A DNA stretch of 64,000 nt, from NCBI RefSeq assembly GCF_029946515.1, contig NZ_JARZHH010000009.1:124001-188000 (forward strand), in the 5' to 3' direction. Below, in pieces: positions 8,144-17,203 of the stretch. The notes beneath the pieces were generated by a model that saw only the letters and a program-made list of their open reading frames with translations, was not told where the DNA came from and did no database searches. Position numbers and translations under genes: made by a program. This stretch comes from Polyangium sp. 6x1. GTDB taxonomy: Bacteria > Myxococcota_A > Polyangia > Polyangiales > Polyangiaceae. The first letter of the stretch is position 1, and every line of letters starts with the position of its first letter.

Positions 8144-11100
8144 CTAGATCCGCTTGAGATCGGGCTTCTTCGCGAGGAGCCGATCGAGCCACATGTTCGT
8201 GAGCTTCTCCTGCGCGCTGTTCGCGCGGAGGCGCGCCGACAGGTTCTTGAAGTCGACGCGATCGATGGGTTGGTCCTGGTTGTAGCAGGTGAAAACGAAC
8301 TGCTCCTTGCCCGTCTCCGGATCCACCCAGCGCTGCAAGCACTGCGCGCAGACCTCTTTCATCATGCACTGCATCGGCGAGTTGATGCTCACGATGCCCA
8401 CGTGCTTCGGGTTCAAGTGCGGCGCGAGCACGCCGTGCCGCGCCTCGCGCACCGCGTTCATCATGCGATCGGATCCGATCGCGATGATGCGGCTCACCTG
8501 CGCGAGCTTGAACATCTCGCCGCCGAGAGCGCCCTCCGCGTAGGCCTTCATCGCCTGCACGATGTTGCCGCGGAAGTGACGATCCGCGGGCCTGCGCGGC
8601 GCGATCTCCACGCCGGCGTCCGTGCACCACACGACCTGATCCGTCGCGGTCTCGATCTCCTCCTGCTTGAAGAGATCCTCGCCGTTCTTGTAGCCCGCGA
8701 AGTACACGACGTTCGCGCCACTCGCCTTGAGCGCCTTCGCGATCGAGAAGAGCACGGCGTTGCCGAGGCCGCCGCCCGCGAGCAGCACGGTCTCACCCGT
8801 GGGGATCTCGGTCGGCGTGCCGGTCGGACCCATGACGACGACCTCGTCGCCCGGCCGGAGCGACGAGAGCAGGCGCGTCGAGGTACCCATCTCCAGCGCG
8901 ATGAGCGAGAGCAGGCCCTTCTCCTTGTCGACCCACGCGCCCGTGAGCGCGATGCCTTCCATGGCGAGGCGCGTGTCGTCGACGATCTTCGAGAACGCCT
9001 CGTAGTTCTGCAGCCGGTAGAACTGGCCGGGCTCGAACTTCCGCGCCGCGGCGGGCGCGCGCACGATCACGTCGATGATCGTCGGCGTCAGGCGCTCGAC
9101 CTTCACCACGACGGCCTTGAAGTCGTCGTCGAGCTTCGCGTAGAGCGCGCGCCGCCGCTCGTCCCGCGCGGCTTGCGGCTCCTCGCCGAGGCGATCGATG
9201 TCCTTCGCGAAGAGCGAGACCACATGCGGGTACGCGTCCTTCGCGCTCGCCATCGCCTTCACGACGCTGCCCGCGTAGTGCGGGTGGTTGTCGCCGTAGA
9301 AGCTCACCGCGTGCGCGCCGTCGCTGTAGCTCGTGAAGAACCCTTCGCGCGGATCCGCGACGGCCTCGACCTCGAGCTTGCCTGCGTCGTTGATGAACGC
9401 CTTGTGCGGCTGGAAGTACTGCTTCTTCTTGTCGAAGGCGAACGTGCCGGGTTTTTCCTTCTCGTACATCACGTTCGGGCTCGTGCCCGCCGCGACGCAG
9501 ACGCTCCGTGCCGGGAGCTCCACCATCTCGCCGCTCGCCGTCCACTTGCCGGCCTCGTCGACCTTCTGGCGCTCGAAGATCATGGCGCGCACGTGCCCGC
9601 GCTCGTCGAGCACCGCCTCGACAGGCGCCATGTTCTCGATGTAGCGCACGCCCTCCTCGAGCGATTTGGCGACCTCCTCGTGGTTCAGGCGATACGCCGG
9701 CGAGTCGATCACGCGCTTGCGGTAGACGAGCGAGACGCCGCCCCACGCGTCGAGCAGCTTCTGCAGGTTCGGCGCGCGGCCCTCGCGCTGCGCCTTCTCG
9801 CGCTCCTCGCGGATCTGCGCGGCGTGCGCGCGCTGCTCCAGGACGAACTCGCGCTCCTCCTCGTCGAAGGAGGCCATCACCTGCGCCTCGCCGCGCTCGG
9901 CGATGAGCTTCGCCACGCGCGCGTCCGTCTTCTCCGCCTGGATCATGTAGTAGGCGATGAGCTCGGTCGCGGTGTCGATCGCCGTGAGGCCGCCGCCGAT
10001 CACGACCGCGGGCAGCCGCACCTGGAGGTTCGCGAGCGACGAGCGCTTGTAGGCGCCCGTGAGCTGCAGGGCCATGAGGAAGTCGCTCGCCTTGCGGATG
10101 CCGCGCGCGACGTTGTTCTTGAGCGGGATGATCGTCGGGCGGCCCGCGCCCGCGGCGATCGCGACGTGGTCGAAGCCGAGCTTCCACGCGTCGTCGAGAT
10201 CGAGCGTCCCACCGAACCGCACGCCGCCGTAGGCGCGGAAGTTCTGGTGCCGGGCGAGCGTGACGTAGAGGACCGTCAGGAAGTTCTTGTCCCAACGAAC
10301 CGTGATGCCGTACTCGCTCACGCCGCCGAACCCGAGCAGGATGCGCTCGTCGAGCTCGGTGTAGAGTTTTTTGTACTCTTTGACCGGCCGCGGAGGACGC
10401 GTGGCATCTCCCGTCAGCTCGACGGGGAGCGGCTCGATCTTGAGGCCGTCGACCGCCGCGACGGCAAACCCTTCGAGCGCGAGGTGGTGCGAGAGCGTGT
10501 AGCCCGCGGGCCCGAGGCCCACGACGAGCACGTTCTTGCCGATGTACGGGCGCGGATGCGGCCGCTTCACGTTGAGCGGGTTCCAGCGCGAGAGCAGGCC
10601 GTAGATCTCGAAGCCCCAGGGCAAACCGAGCACGTCCGTGAGCACGCTCGTCTCGATCTGCGGGATGTTGACCGGCTCCTGCTTCTGGTAGACGCACGCC
10701 TTCATGCAGTCGTTGCAGATGCGGTGACCGGTGCCGGGCAGCATCGGGTTGTCGATGCAGACGAGCGCGAGCGACGCGATGGAGTCACCGCTCCGCCGCA
10801 TCACGTGCATCTCGCTGATCTTCTCGTGCAGCGGGCAGCCGTTCAGCGCCACGCCGATCGGGTTCGGCTTGATCGCGCCGGTCTTGTTGTCGCGCAGGCC
10901 CTTCGAGCACGAGTCCTTGTCGCGGTCGTGGCAGTAGAGGCAGTAGTCGACCTCGCTCTCGACCTCGCGCGCGCTGCCGCGCCGATCGGTGAGGACGAAG
11001 CCGTCGCGGTGCCGCCGCTCGTGCTCGGGGCCGACGAAGAGCTCGGGCAGCTTGTCGTCGGCGCGGCGGAGCTGGACGAGCTGGTTGTGATCGAGGTTCG

Positions 11101-11926
11101 CCGGGGCCTTGAGCGAGGACCAGCGCCGCGCCGGATCGTGATGATCGGCGCGCCGCGCCGCGAGCCAGGCCTCCACCGCGTCGAGCGCGAACGCGACGAC
11201 CGCGCCGTCCTCCGCGTCCGTGGGCGCGTCGCCCGCGACCGCGACGGCGCCCGCGGCGACCTGCACGAGCATCGGATCCGCGACGAGCGCGGCCCGCACC
11301 TTCGCGGCCTTCTCGTGGAGCTCGGGCGTCCACGAGGCGCCGCCCGCCTTCGCGGCCTTGCGCGCGACCTCGTCGATCGCGACGAGCGCGAGCGTCGCCG
11401 ACGCGACCGCGAGCTCCTCCACCTCGGAGCCGCACTCGAGCCGGCTCGACTCTGCGCCGACCGCCGCGAGCGCGCGCCGCGCCGCGTGCGCGGCCTCGAC
11501 GGCCGTGCCTTTCCAGGCCTTGCCCGCGCCCGCCTTGAAGAGGCGCTTCTTCGCAAAATCCTTCTTGAACGCCCAGAGCGGCGAGCGCTCCTCGGCGCCC
11601 GCGGCGAGCGCTTCCACTTCGCGCTCCACGCCGAACAGGCGCGCGACGAAGCGGGACAGGTGCGGCGCGCCGGCGAGCAAGGCCTCCGAAAGCTCCTCGG
11701 CGCTCATGCCGTTCCCCTGGCACGCGCGGTACTTCGAGAACCGCTCGTACCCCGTGGGATCCGCGGCCTCGAAGTACGCGTAAAACCGCCCCGTCAGCTC
11801 GGCCAGACGACCCGCGTCGAAGAGATCGGCGTACACGAACCCAGGCTCGCCGAGCACGAGCTCGGAGGGTTCGGAGGTGGCGTTCACCCAGGAGGAGAAG
11901 TCGACTTGCAGACCGTCTTGCATCAC
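8144..11926 (-). CDS. Multidomain FAD / Fe-S NAD(P)H oxidoreductase
   Basis: A 1260-residue soluble protein. Residues 1 to about 300 are helical and unassigned. Cysteine clusters then follow (YCLYCHDRDKDSC, then GHRICNDCMKAC), as in glutamate-synthase small-subunit type proteins. Next is an FAD Rossmann motif, VLVVGLGPAGYTLSHHLALE, and a second nucleotide site, VIGGGLTAIDTATEL. The C-terminal 300 residues look like a ferredoxin-NADP reductase/PyrK module: FAD site FYRLQNYEAFSKI, NAD site LLAGGGLGNAVLFSIAKAL, and a terminal cysteine group C-x5-C-x2-C-x17-C, probably a [2Fe-2S] site. It should move electrons between NAD(P)H and an unknown carrier. The chosen ATG gives MMQDGLQVDF. meaB follows after 13 bases. 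Domain calls come from motifs, and the substrate is unknown. Confidence 0.85.
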   Translation of the reverse strand: MMQDGLQVDFSSWVNATSEPSELVLGEPGFVYADLFDAGRLAELTGRFYAYFEAADPTGYERFSKYRACQGNGMSAEELSEALLAGAPHLSRFVARLFGVEREVEALAAGAEERSPLWAFKKDFAKKRLFKAGAGKAWKGTAVEAAHAARRALAAVGAESSRLECGSEVEELAVASATLALVAIDEVARKAAKAGGASWTPELHEKAAKVRAALVADPMLVQVAAGAVAVAGDAPTDAEDGAVVAFALDAVEAWLAARRADHHDPARRWSSLKAPANLDHNQLVQLRRADDKLPELFVGPEHERRHRDGFVLTDRRGSAREVESEVDYCLYCHDRDKDSCSKGLRDNKTGAIKPNPIGVALNGCPLHEKISEMHVMRRSGDSIASLALVCIDNPMLPGTGHRICNDCMKACVYQKQEPVNIPQIETSVLTDVLGLPWGFEIYGLLSRWNPLNVKRPHPRPYIGKNVLVVGLGPAGYTLSHHLALEGFAVAAVDGLKIEPLPVELTGDATRPPRPVKEYKKLYTELDERILLGFGGVSEYGITVRWDKNFLTVLYVTLARHQNFRAYGGVRFGGTLDLDDAWKLGFDHVAIAAGAGRPTIIPLKNNVARGIRKASDFLMALQLTGAYKRSSLANLQVRLPAVVIGGGLTAIDTATELIAYYMIQAEKTDARVAKLIAERGEAQVMASFDEEEREFVLEQRAHAAQIREEREKAQREGRAPNLQKLLDAWGGVSLVYRKRVIDSPAYRLNHEEVAKSLEEGVRYIENMAPVEAVLDERGHVRAMIFERQKVDEAGKWTASGEMVELPARSVCVAAGTSPNVMYEKEKPGTFAFDKKKQYFQPHKAFINDAGKLEVEAVADPREGFFTSYSDGAHAVSFYGDNHPHYAGSVVKAMASAKDAYPHVVSLFAKDIDRLGEEPQAARDERRRALYAKLDDDFKAVVVKVERLTPTIIDVIVRAPAAARKFEPGQFYRLQNYEAFSKIVDDTRLAMEGIALTGAWVDKEKGLLSLIALEMGTSTRLLSSLRPGDEVVVMGPTGTPTEIPTGETVLLAGGGLGNAVLFSIAKALKASGANVVYFAGYKNGEDLFKQEEIETATDQVVWCTDAGVEIAPRRPADRHFRGNIVQAMKAYAEGALGGEMFKLAQVSRIIAIGSDRMMNAVREARHGVLAPHLNPKHVGIVSINSPMQCMMKEVCAQCLQRWVDPETGKEQFVFTCYNQDQPIDRVDFKNLSARLRANSAQEKLTNMWLDRLLAKKPDLKRI

Positions 11927-12041
11927 CAGCGTTCCTGTCGTGACAGCTGTCTTTAGCGATGAAATATGGGGGAGCCACCCCGACGATTGAAGGGGACTCG
12001 TCGAGATTCGTTCACGCCTGTCCGGCTCGTCCGTGCTTTCC

Positions 12042-13379
12042 CTAGAATCGGAGTCGTTCGATCGTGCGTGTAGACATCTTGCCGGCGACCACGTCGGGAT
12101 CCCGCAGAAGAGCCTGGTGGAGCGGGATGTTCGTGCGGATGCCGCCGATGATGAACTCGTCGAGCGCCGAGCGCATGCGAGCGATCGCGTCGGCGCGGGT
12201 CGCGCCGTGCGTGATCACCTTGGCGAGCATGGGGTCGTAGTTGTTCGGCACGCGGAAGCCGCCGTAGACGCCGGAGTCGACGCGCACGCCACCGCCGCCG
12301 GGCGGCAGGTACTCGGTGATGAGGCCCGGCCAGGGGACGAACGTGCGCGGATCCTCCGCGTTGATCCGACACTCCATGGCGTGCCCGCGGAGGCCGAGCG
12401 AGCGGCCGCTCGGGAGCGTGAGCGCTTCACCCGCGGCGGCGCGGATCTGGCTCTCCACGAGATCGATGCCCGTCACCATCTCCGTGACCGGGTGCTCGAC
12501 CTGCACGCGGGTGTTCATCTCCATGAAGTAGAGATTCCCGCGCTCATCCATCAAAAACTCGAGCGTCCCGAGCGAGGTGTAGCCAGTCTCCTTGAGCGCG
12601 TGCGTGCACACCTCGGAGAGCTCGGCGCGTTTGTCCGGCGTCATGACCGGGCTCGGCGCCTCCTCGATGATCTTCTGGTGCCGGCGCTGCAAGGAACACT
12701 CGCGCTCGCCGAACGTGAAGATGTGGCCATGACCGTCGCCGAGCACCTGCAGCTCGATGTGCCGTGGTTCCTCGACGAACTTCTCCAGGTAGACGTCCGG
12801 GTTCTTGAAGCCCGCCTGCGCCTCGCTCGTCGCCGTCTCGAAGGCGCGGCGAATCTCGCTGTCGTCGCGCACGACGCGCATGCCACGACCACCACCGCCG
12901 CCCGCGGCCTTGAGGATCACGGGGTAGCCGATGCGCGCGGCCTGCACCGCGGCGTCCTCGCCGTCACGGAGCACGGTCGTGCCCGGCAGCAGGGGCAAAC
13001 CGAACCTCTTCGCGGCTTCCCGCGCGCGGACCTTGTCGCCCCAGAGGCGCATCGCCTCGGGCGTGGGGCCGATGAAGGTCAGGCCGCAGCGCCGGCAGAG
13101 CTCGGCGAACTCGGCGTTCTCCGAGAGGAATCCGTAGCCCGGGTGGACCGCGTCCGCGCCCGTGATCTCGGCCGCGGCGATGATCTGCGGGATGTTCAGG
13201 TAGCTCCGCCGCGGATCGGCCGGGCCCACGCACACGGCCTCGTCGGCGAAGCGGACGTGCGGCGCGCTCGCGTCGACGTCCGAGTGGATGGCGACCGCGC
13301 GAATCCCGAGCGTGCGGCATGCCCGCAGGACGCGCATCGCGATCTCGCCGCGGTTGGCGATGAGGATCTTGCCGAACAA
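12042..13379 (-). CDS. accC: Acetyl-CoA carboxylase, biotin carboxylase subunit
   Basis: A 445-residue ATP-grasp enzyme that carboxylates the biotin on AccB with bicarbonate and ATP, the first step of fatty-acid synthesis. Hallmarks are the N-terminal KILIANRGEIAMRVLRACR, the glycine-rich ATP loop AAGGGGGRGMRVV, and the catalytic region MEMNTRVQVEHPVTEMVTGI. Length and motifs are complete. It lies 25 bases downstream of accB in the order accB-accC, as in most bacteria. The carboxyltransferase subunits accA and accD are not in the window. Confidence 0.97.
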   Translation of the reverse strand: MFGKILIANRGEIAMRVLRACRTLGIRAVAIHSDVDASAPHVRFADEAVCVGPADPRRSYLNIPQIIAAAEITGADAVHPGYGFLSENAEFAELCRRCGLTFIGPTPEAMRLWGDKVRAREAAKRFGLPLLPGTTVLRDGEDAAVQAARIGYPVILKAAGGGGGRGMRVVRDDSEIRRAFETATSEAQAGFKNPDVYLEKFVEEPRHIELQVLGDGHGHIFTFGERECSLQRRHQKIIEEAPSPVMTPDKRAELSEVCTHALKETGYTSLGTLEFLMDERGNLYFMEMNTRVQVEHPVTEMVTGIDLVESQIRAAAGEALTLPSGRSLGLRGHAMECRINAEDPRTFVPWPGLITEYLPPGGGGVRVDSGVYGGFRVPNNYDPMLAKVITHGATRADAIARMRSALDEFIIGGIRTNIPLHQALLRDPDVVAGKMSTRTIERLRF

Positions 13380-13404
13380 GACGCCTACCTCCCTGCGGCG
13401 GCCT

Positions 13405-13863
<459 letters not shown>

Positions 13864-13991
13864 GCCAATCCGTTCCCGCGCGGTGGGGGTCCCTCTGCCG
13901 TGAAAGCGACCCGCCGGAGTCGGGTGCTTTCTAGCGGAAGGATGGCAAAAAGGAAGGAGATTTCGAGGTGTCGACGGCGTGACGCTGGACG

Positions 13992-14453
13992 TCAACGACC
14001 GCTTTGCTGCAGGTGGTAGACGAGGCCCAGCAACCCCAGCACGTACGACGCAGGGCCGAAGCCCGCGACGGTGCCTAGACACGCACCGGCGGTGATCGAG
14101 TGGTGACGGAACGGCTCGCGCGCCGCGGTGTTCGTGATGTGCACTTCGACCACGGGTAGACCGCTCGCGCGGATGGCGTCGTGCAGGACGACCGACGTGT
14201 GGGTGAGTCCGGCTCCGTTCATGACGATGCCGTGAAAGCCCTCGTCCGCGGCGCGGCCGATGGCCGTCACGAGCTCGCCCTCGTGGTTCGACTGCAGGAA
14301 CGAAACGTCGACGCCTTCGCTCCGGGCGACCTCCTCGACGGCCTTGTGGATGTCGTCGAGGGTGGTCGTGCCGTAGATGGAAGGCTCTCGCTTGCCGAGC
14401 CTGTCGAGGTTCGGCCCCGAGACCACGAGGACGCGCTTTGGCGAGCTGCTCAC
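13992..14453 (-). CDS. aroQ: Type II 3-dehydroquinate dehydratase
   Basis: A 153-residue dodecameric shikimate-pathway enzyme converting 3-dehydroquinate to 3-dehydroshikimate. Family motifs are [21 protein letters not shown] (with the catalytic Arg and Tyr), [31 protein letters not shown] and [20 protein letters not shown]. It begins with GTG at 14453, and this start overlaps the stop of the Roadblock gene (GTGA), implying translational coupling. In many bacteria aroQ directly precedes accB, as here. Confidence 0.96.
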   Translation of the reverse strand: MSSSPKRVLVVSGPNLDRLGKREPSIYGTTTLDDIHKAVEEVARSEGVDVSFLQSNHEGELVTAIGRAADEGFHGIVMNGAGLTHTSVVLHDAIRASGLPVVEVHITNTAAREPFRHHSITAGACLGTVAGFGPASYVLGLLGLVYHLQQSGR

Positions 14454-14806
14454 ATGTCCTTGAGCAGCACCGGCGCTTTGACGCGCAGCATGTACCGCGC
14501 CTTGCCGACGTTGCCGTCCGGCCGCACGGACACGGCGACGAAATGCCTTTCGTTCAGCACGCGGATGACCGTCGTCACCTTCGCGGCCTGGATGGCGATC
14601 TCGGCGGTATCGCCGGCTTCGAGCATCTGGGCCGCGCGCTGGATCGACTTGATGACGACGCTGAACTCCGCGCCGATCGTGTTGATGTCGAAGGGGGCGT
14701 CGGGCTTCGAGTAGCTGTCGACCGGGATGCCCTCGAAATCCATGAGGAGGCTGGCGATGCCACCCTCCGTGCCTTCGACGACCTCCTTGAGGACGCTCTG
14801 GAACAT
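14450..14806 (-). CDS. Roadblock/LC7 domain protein (MglB-like)
   Basis: A 118-residue single-domain protein, the normal length for Roadblock/LC7 proteins such as MglB, the GTPase-activating partner of the polarity GTPase MglA. Visible features are the helix [21 protein letters not shown], strand-turn segments GIPVDSY and [13 protein letters not shown], and a C-terminal sheet [14 protein letters not shown]. The ATG at 14806 was chosen because conserved sequence begins there; the frame stays open upstream to 15004 without sense. It is the first gene of a minus-strand unit with aroQ, accB and accC, coupled to aroQ by a 4-base overlap. No partner GTPase lies in the window, so the role is unknown. 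Confidence 0.85.
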   Translation of the reverse strand: MFQSVLKEVVEGTEGGIASLLMDFEGIPVDSYSKPDAPFDINTIGAEFSVVIKSIQRAAQMLEAGDTAEIAIQAAKVTTVIRVLNERHFVAVSVRPDGNVGKARYMLRVKAPVLLKDM

Positions 14807-15176
14807 GGGCTGAAACCTTAGCGAAACCCGAGGCGGACGGGAAAAAGAAAGGGGAGGTTCGTTCGAAGAGCCTCGAATTTGCGGCCTGGCACCCAGGGAC
14901 ATCCGTCCGTCCGGCCGCTCTTTCCGTCCTCCGATCGTCCTGACAGTCTCGGGGGAGCCTCTTTTGCCTCTTGCATCCCGAACCCAACCGGGCCATTCCC
15001 GCACCTACGGGCCCGCCCTCACCGGCGCTTGACCCTCGTCCCGCCGAGCGGCTAACGTGCGTCGCGGCTACGTGTTCACCGACCCATCGCGGTGGCACCT
15101 GGTTTGTCCCCACGTATCCGAACGAGAAGGACGGCCCAAAGAAATGCGCGCACGAGCCGGGGATCCCCCCCGCACG
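14807..15176. other. Divergent intergenic region, 370 bp
   Basis: This region separates the Roadblock-aroQ-acc unit (minus) from the aconitase-like gene (plus) and must hold both promoters. No strong palindrome, repeat or credible small gene was found in it. The frames crossing it lack family features. Confidence 0.5.
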
Positions 15177-17003
15177 ATGCCCCAGAAGATCCTCGCGGGA
15201 CGCGCCGCCGATCCGCAGCTCCGAGGAGATCTGGTCCAGGTCAAGGTCGATCAGATCATCCTCTCGCGATCGCCCAACCGGGCGCTCGGCGAGGCGCTCT
15301 CGGCCGGGATGAAGAAGACGCCGGTCGAGATGGCCGTGGCCTACGACGGTACGTGCGTGACCGACGCGCGCGCGCTCGCCGACGTGGCCGCTGGCGCGCC
15401 GCAAGCCGTCTCCCCGGAGTTGCCGGCGCACAACGTGCCCATCGCCCGCGGCGGCATCGGCTTCCCCGCGCCCGTGCACCTCGAGCGATTCGCCGCGCCG
15501 GCGAGGCTCGCGCTCACGGACGACGCGCGCCTCGCCCCTGTCGGCGGGGTCGGGATGCTGACGCTCGTGGTCTCTCCGAGCCAGCTCGGCCAGGCCCTCG
15601 CGACGGGCTCGACCTGGGTGCGCCCGCCGCGCAGCGTGCAGATCCACCTCTCGGGCCGCGTGCGCCCGTTCGTGTGCGCGCGCGACGTGGCGCTCGAGCT
15701 CTTGCGCCGGGGCATCGACGAGATCGTTCGGCGCATCGAGGCCGAGCATCACGCGCCCGTCGTGCTGGAGTTCGCGGGCCCGAGCGCGCGCCTGCTCTCG
15801 GTCGCGGAGCGCGCGGTGCTCTGCGGCATCGCGCCGCAGGTCGGCGCTGCTGCGGCCTTGTTCGTGAGTGACGAGAAGACCGAGGTGTTCCTCCGGGATC
15901 AGCGCCGCTCCAAGGCGCATCGCGCTCTCGTCCCCGATCCGGGCGCGCCGTGCGAGGAGGTCGTCTCGCTCGATCTCAGCACTGTGGATCCGCTGCTCAT
16001 GGATGAGGCGGGCGTCGTGCGTCCGGTGCGGGATCTCGCGGGCAAACCCGTGGGTCAGGTCGTGCTTGGCGGCGACTCGGGCGTGACCCTTCGCGACATG
16101 CTCGCGGCTGCGCTCCTCCTCAAGTCGAAGCGCGTTCCTTCGCGGCTCGATCTGCTCGTGGCGCCGCCGTCACGCCAGGTGCTCGAGGTCCTCGCGCAGT
16201 CGGGCGCGCTCGTGGATCTCGTGGCTACGGGCGCGCGCATCATCGAGCCTGATCGGCGTGTCGTGACGGGCGAGCTTTATCCGCCGCCGGCGGGGACGAT
16301 CTCGTTGCGCACGGCGGAGCCTGCGCCGCGCGTCCCGGGCGTGCCGTCGTTCGTCGTGGCCTCGGCCGAGACGCTCGCGTATGCGGTGGCCACGGGGACC
16401 GTCGGGGATCCGCGCTCGTTCAAGCGCCCTGTGCGCGTGACGGTGCCGCGCGCGCTGCCGACGGACGACGTGCTCGTGCTGCGTGACAAGAAGGGCGAGG
16501 GCGCGGCGGCGGGCAAGTCTCCTGCGTTGCCGCCGCCGGCGTCGTGGAAGGGGTCGCTCGTCCTCGACGTGATCGAAGGTGCGTCGCGGCAGGCCTCGAA
16601 CGGCAAACCTGCGGAGGTACAGGCGACGCCCGGCGGTCCGCCCATCGCGGGTGGAGTCGTGGTCGTGCTCCGCTCCCTCGACGAGGTCCGCGCGGTCGTC
16701 GAGAAGACGATCGATCTGCCTGCGCTTCGTGCTGTCGTTGCTCCCTTCGTGCCGAGCACGGCGGTCGCTGCGCTGGCGAGTGAAGGTATCGCGACGTTCG
16801 AGGTGCCGCCTGCGTCGCTCGACGGCTTGAAGGGGCAGAAGAGCCTCTCCTTGCCCGAGCCTGCGGCGTGGGGGGACAAGGTTGGCGCGGTCGTTGGAGA
16901 GCAAACGATCGAGATGACCTGGCTTGCGCTCGGCGCGGAGCGGACCTGGACGCACGCGGGCACGTCGCGCGCGCCGGGCTCGTCGAAGGCCTCGAAGGCC
17001 TGA
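15177..17003 (+). CDS. Aconitase/LeuC-like protein lacking Fe-S cysteines (pseudoenzyme)
   Basis: A 608-residue protein with the layout of the aconitase/isopropylmalate dehydratase family: N-terminal MPQKILAGRA, QVKVDQIILSR, and GTGTVGDPRSF-like and PSRQVLEVL segments in family order. The ligand motifs are eroded. Where the family has GSCTN this protein has LGGDSGVT (about residue 300), and where it has PGCxxC it has EPDRRVV (about 359-364), so all three cluster cysteines are absent. The DSHT and GSSREH motifs are also not recognisable. The swivel domain is interrupted by low-complexity segments (residues 440-490). It is therefore probably catalytically dead or has a new role. The ATG at 15177 matches the family start. 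The gene is intact, so it appears to be maintained. Confidence 0.72.
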   Translation: MPQKILAGRAADPQLRGDLVQVKVDQIILSRSPNRALGEALSAGMKKTPVEMAVAYDGTCVTDARALADVAAGAPQAVSPELPAHNVPIARGGIGFPAPVHLERFAAPARLALTDDARLAPVGGVGMLTLVVSPSQLGQALATGSTWVRPPRSVQIHLSGRVRPFVCARDVALELLRRGIDEIVRRIEAEHHAPVVLEFAGPSARLLSVAERAVLCGIAPQVGAAAALFVSDEKTEVFLRDQRRSKAHRALVPDPGAPCEEVVSLDLSTVDPLLMDEAGVVRPVRDLAGKPVGQVVLGGDSGVTLRDMLAAALLLKSKRVPSRLDLLVAPPSRQVLEVLAQSGALVDLVATGARIIEPDRRVVTGELYPPPAGTISLRTAEPAPRVPGVPSFVVASAETLAYAVATGTVGDPRSFKRPVRVTVPRALPTDDVLVLRDKKGEGAAAGKSPALPPPASWKGSLVLDVIEGASRQASNGKPAEVQATPGGPPIAGGVVVVLRSLDEVRAVVEKTIDLPALRAVVAPFVPSTAVAALASEGIATFEVPPASLDGLKGQKSLSLPEPAAWGDKVGAVVGEQTIEMTWLALGAERTWTHAGTSRAPGSSKASKA

Positions 17004-17022
17004 AAAGGCAATCCCAACCTTT

Positions 17023-17125
17023 GGATCGACCGCATTGCGGTCGATCCACCTGAGGTCCAGGGCTGTGCCCTGGTTCGGGTCCAGGGGCGAAGAGCCCCTG
17101 GTCGGGCCCGGGGTGAAACCCCGGC
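17023..17125 (+). repeat. Four-hairpin (A-B-C-D) dispersed element, solo copy
   Basis: Four consecutive perfect hairpins fill the convergent gap. A is 17023-17049 (13-bp stem), B 17058-17074 (7 bp), C 17082-17102 (8 bp) and D 17109-17125 (7 bp, GAA loop). The same order of hairpins recurs near 28 kb and 46 kb with compensatory stem changes. It could act as a bidirectional terminator or as a mobile REP-like element. Confidence 0.85.
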
Positions 17126-17203
17126 GCTACGCTGTGGAACGAAACTGAGAAGGGAAGGGGGCGACACACGGCGCTTGCCGCGCGCGCCCCGCTCACGCGC
17201 GCG

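Noticed and set aside
11942-11951. GACAGCTGTC palindrome upstream of the oxidoreductase gene as an operator
   Set aside because: A single 10-bp palindrome with no second copy in the window; too little to support a regulatory site.
8084-11956. A 1290-codon open frame on the plus strand opposite the oxidoreductase
   Set aside because: It is an Arg/Leu/Asp-rich shadow caused by GC-rich third positions of the minus-strand gene, which has clear FAD and Fe-S motifs.
15177-17003. Functional aconitase or isopropylmalate dehydratase (leuC)
   Set aside because: None of the three cluster cysteines or the DSHT motif is present, and no leuD lies nearby.
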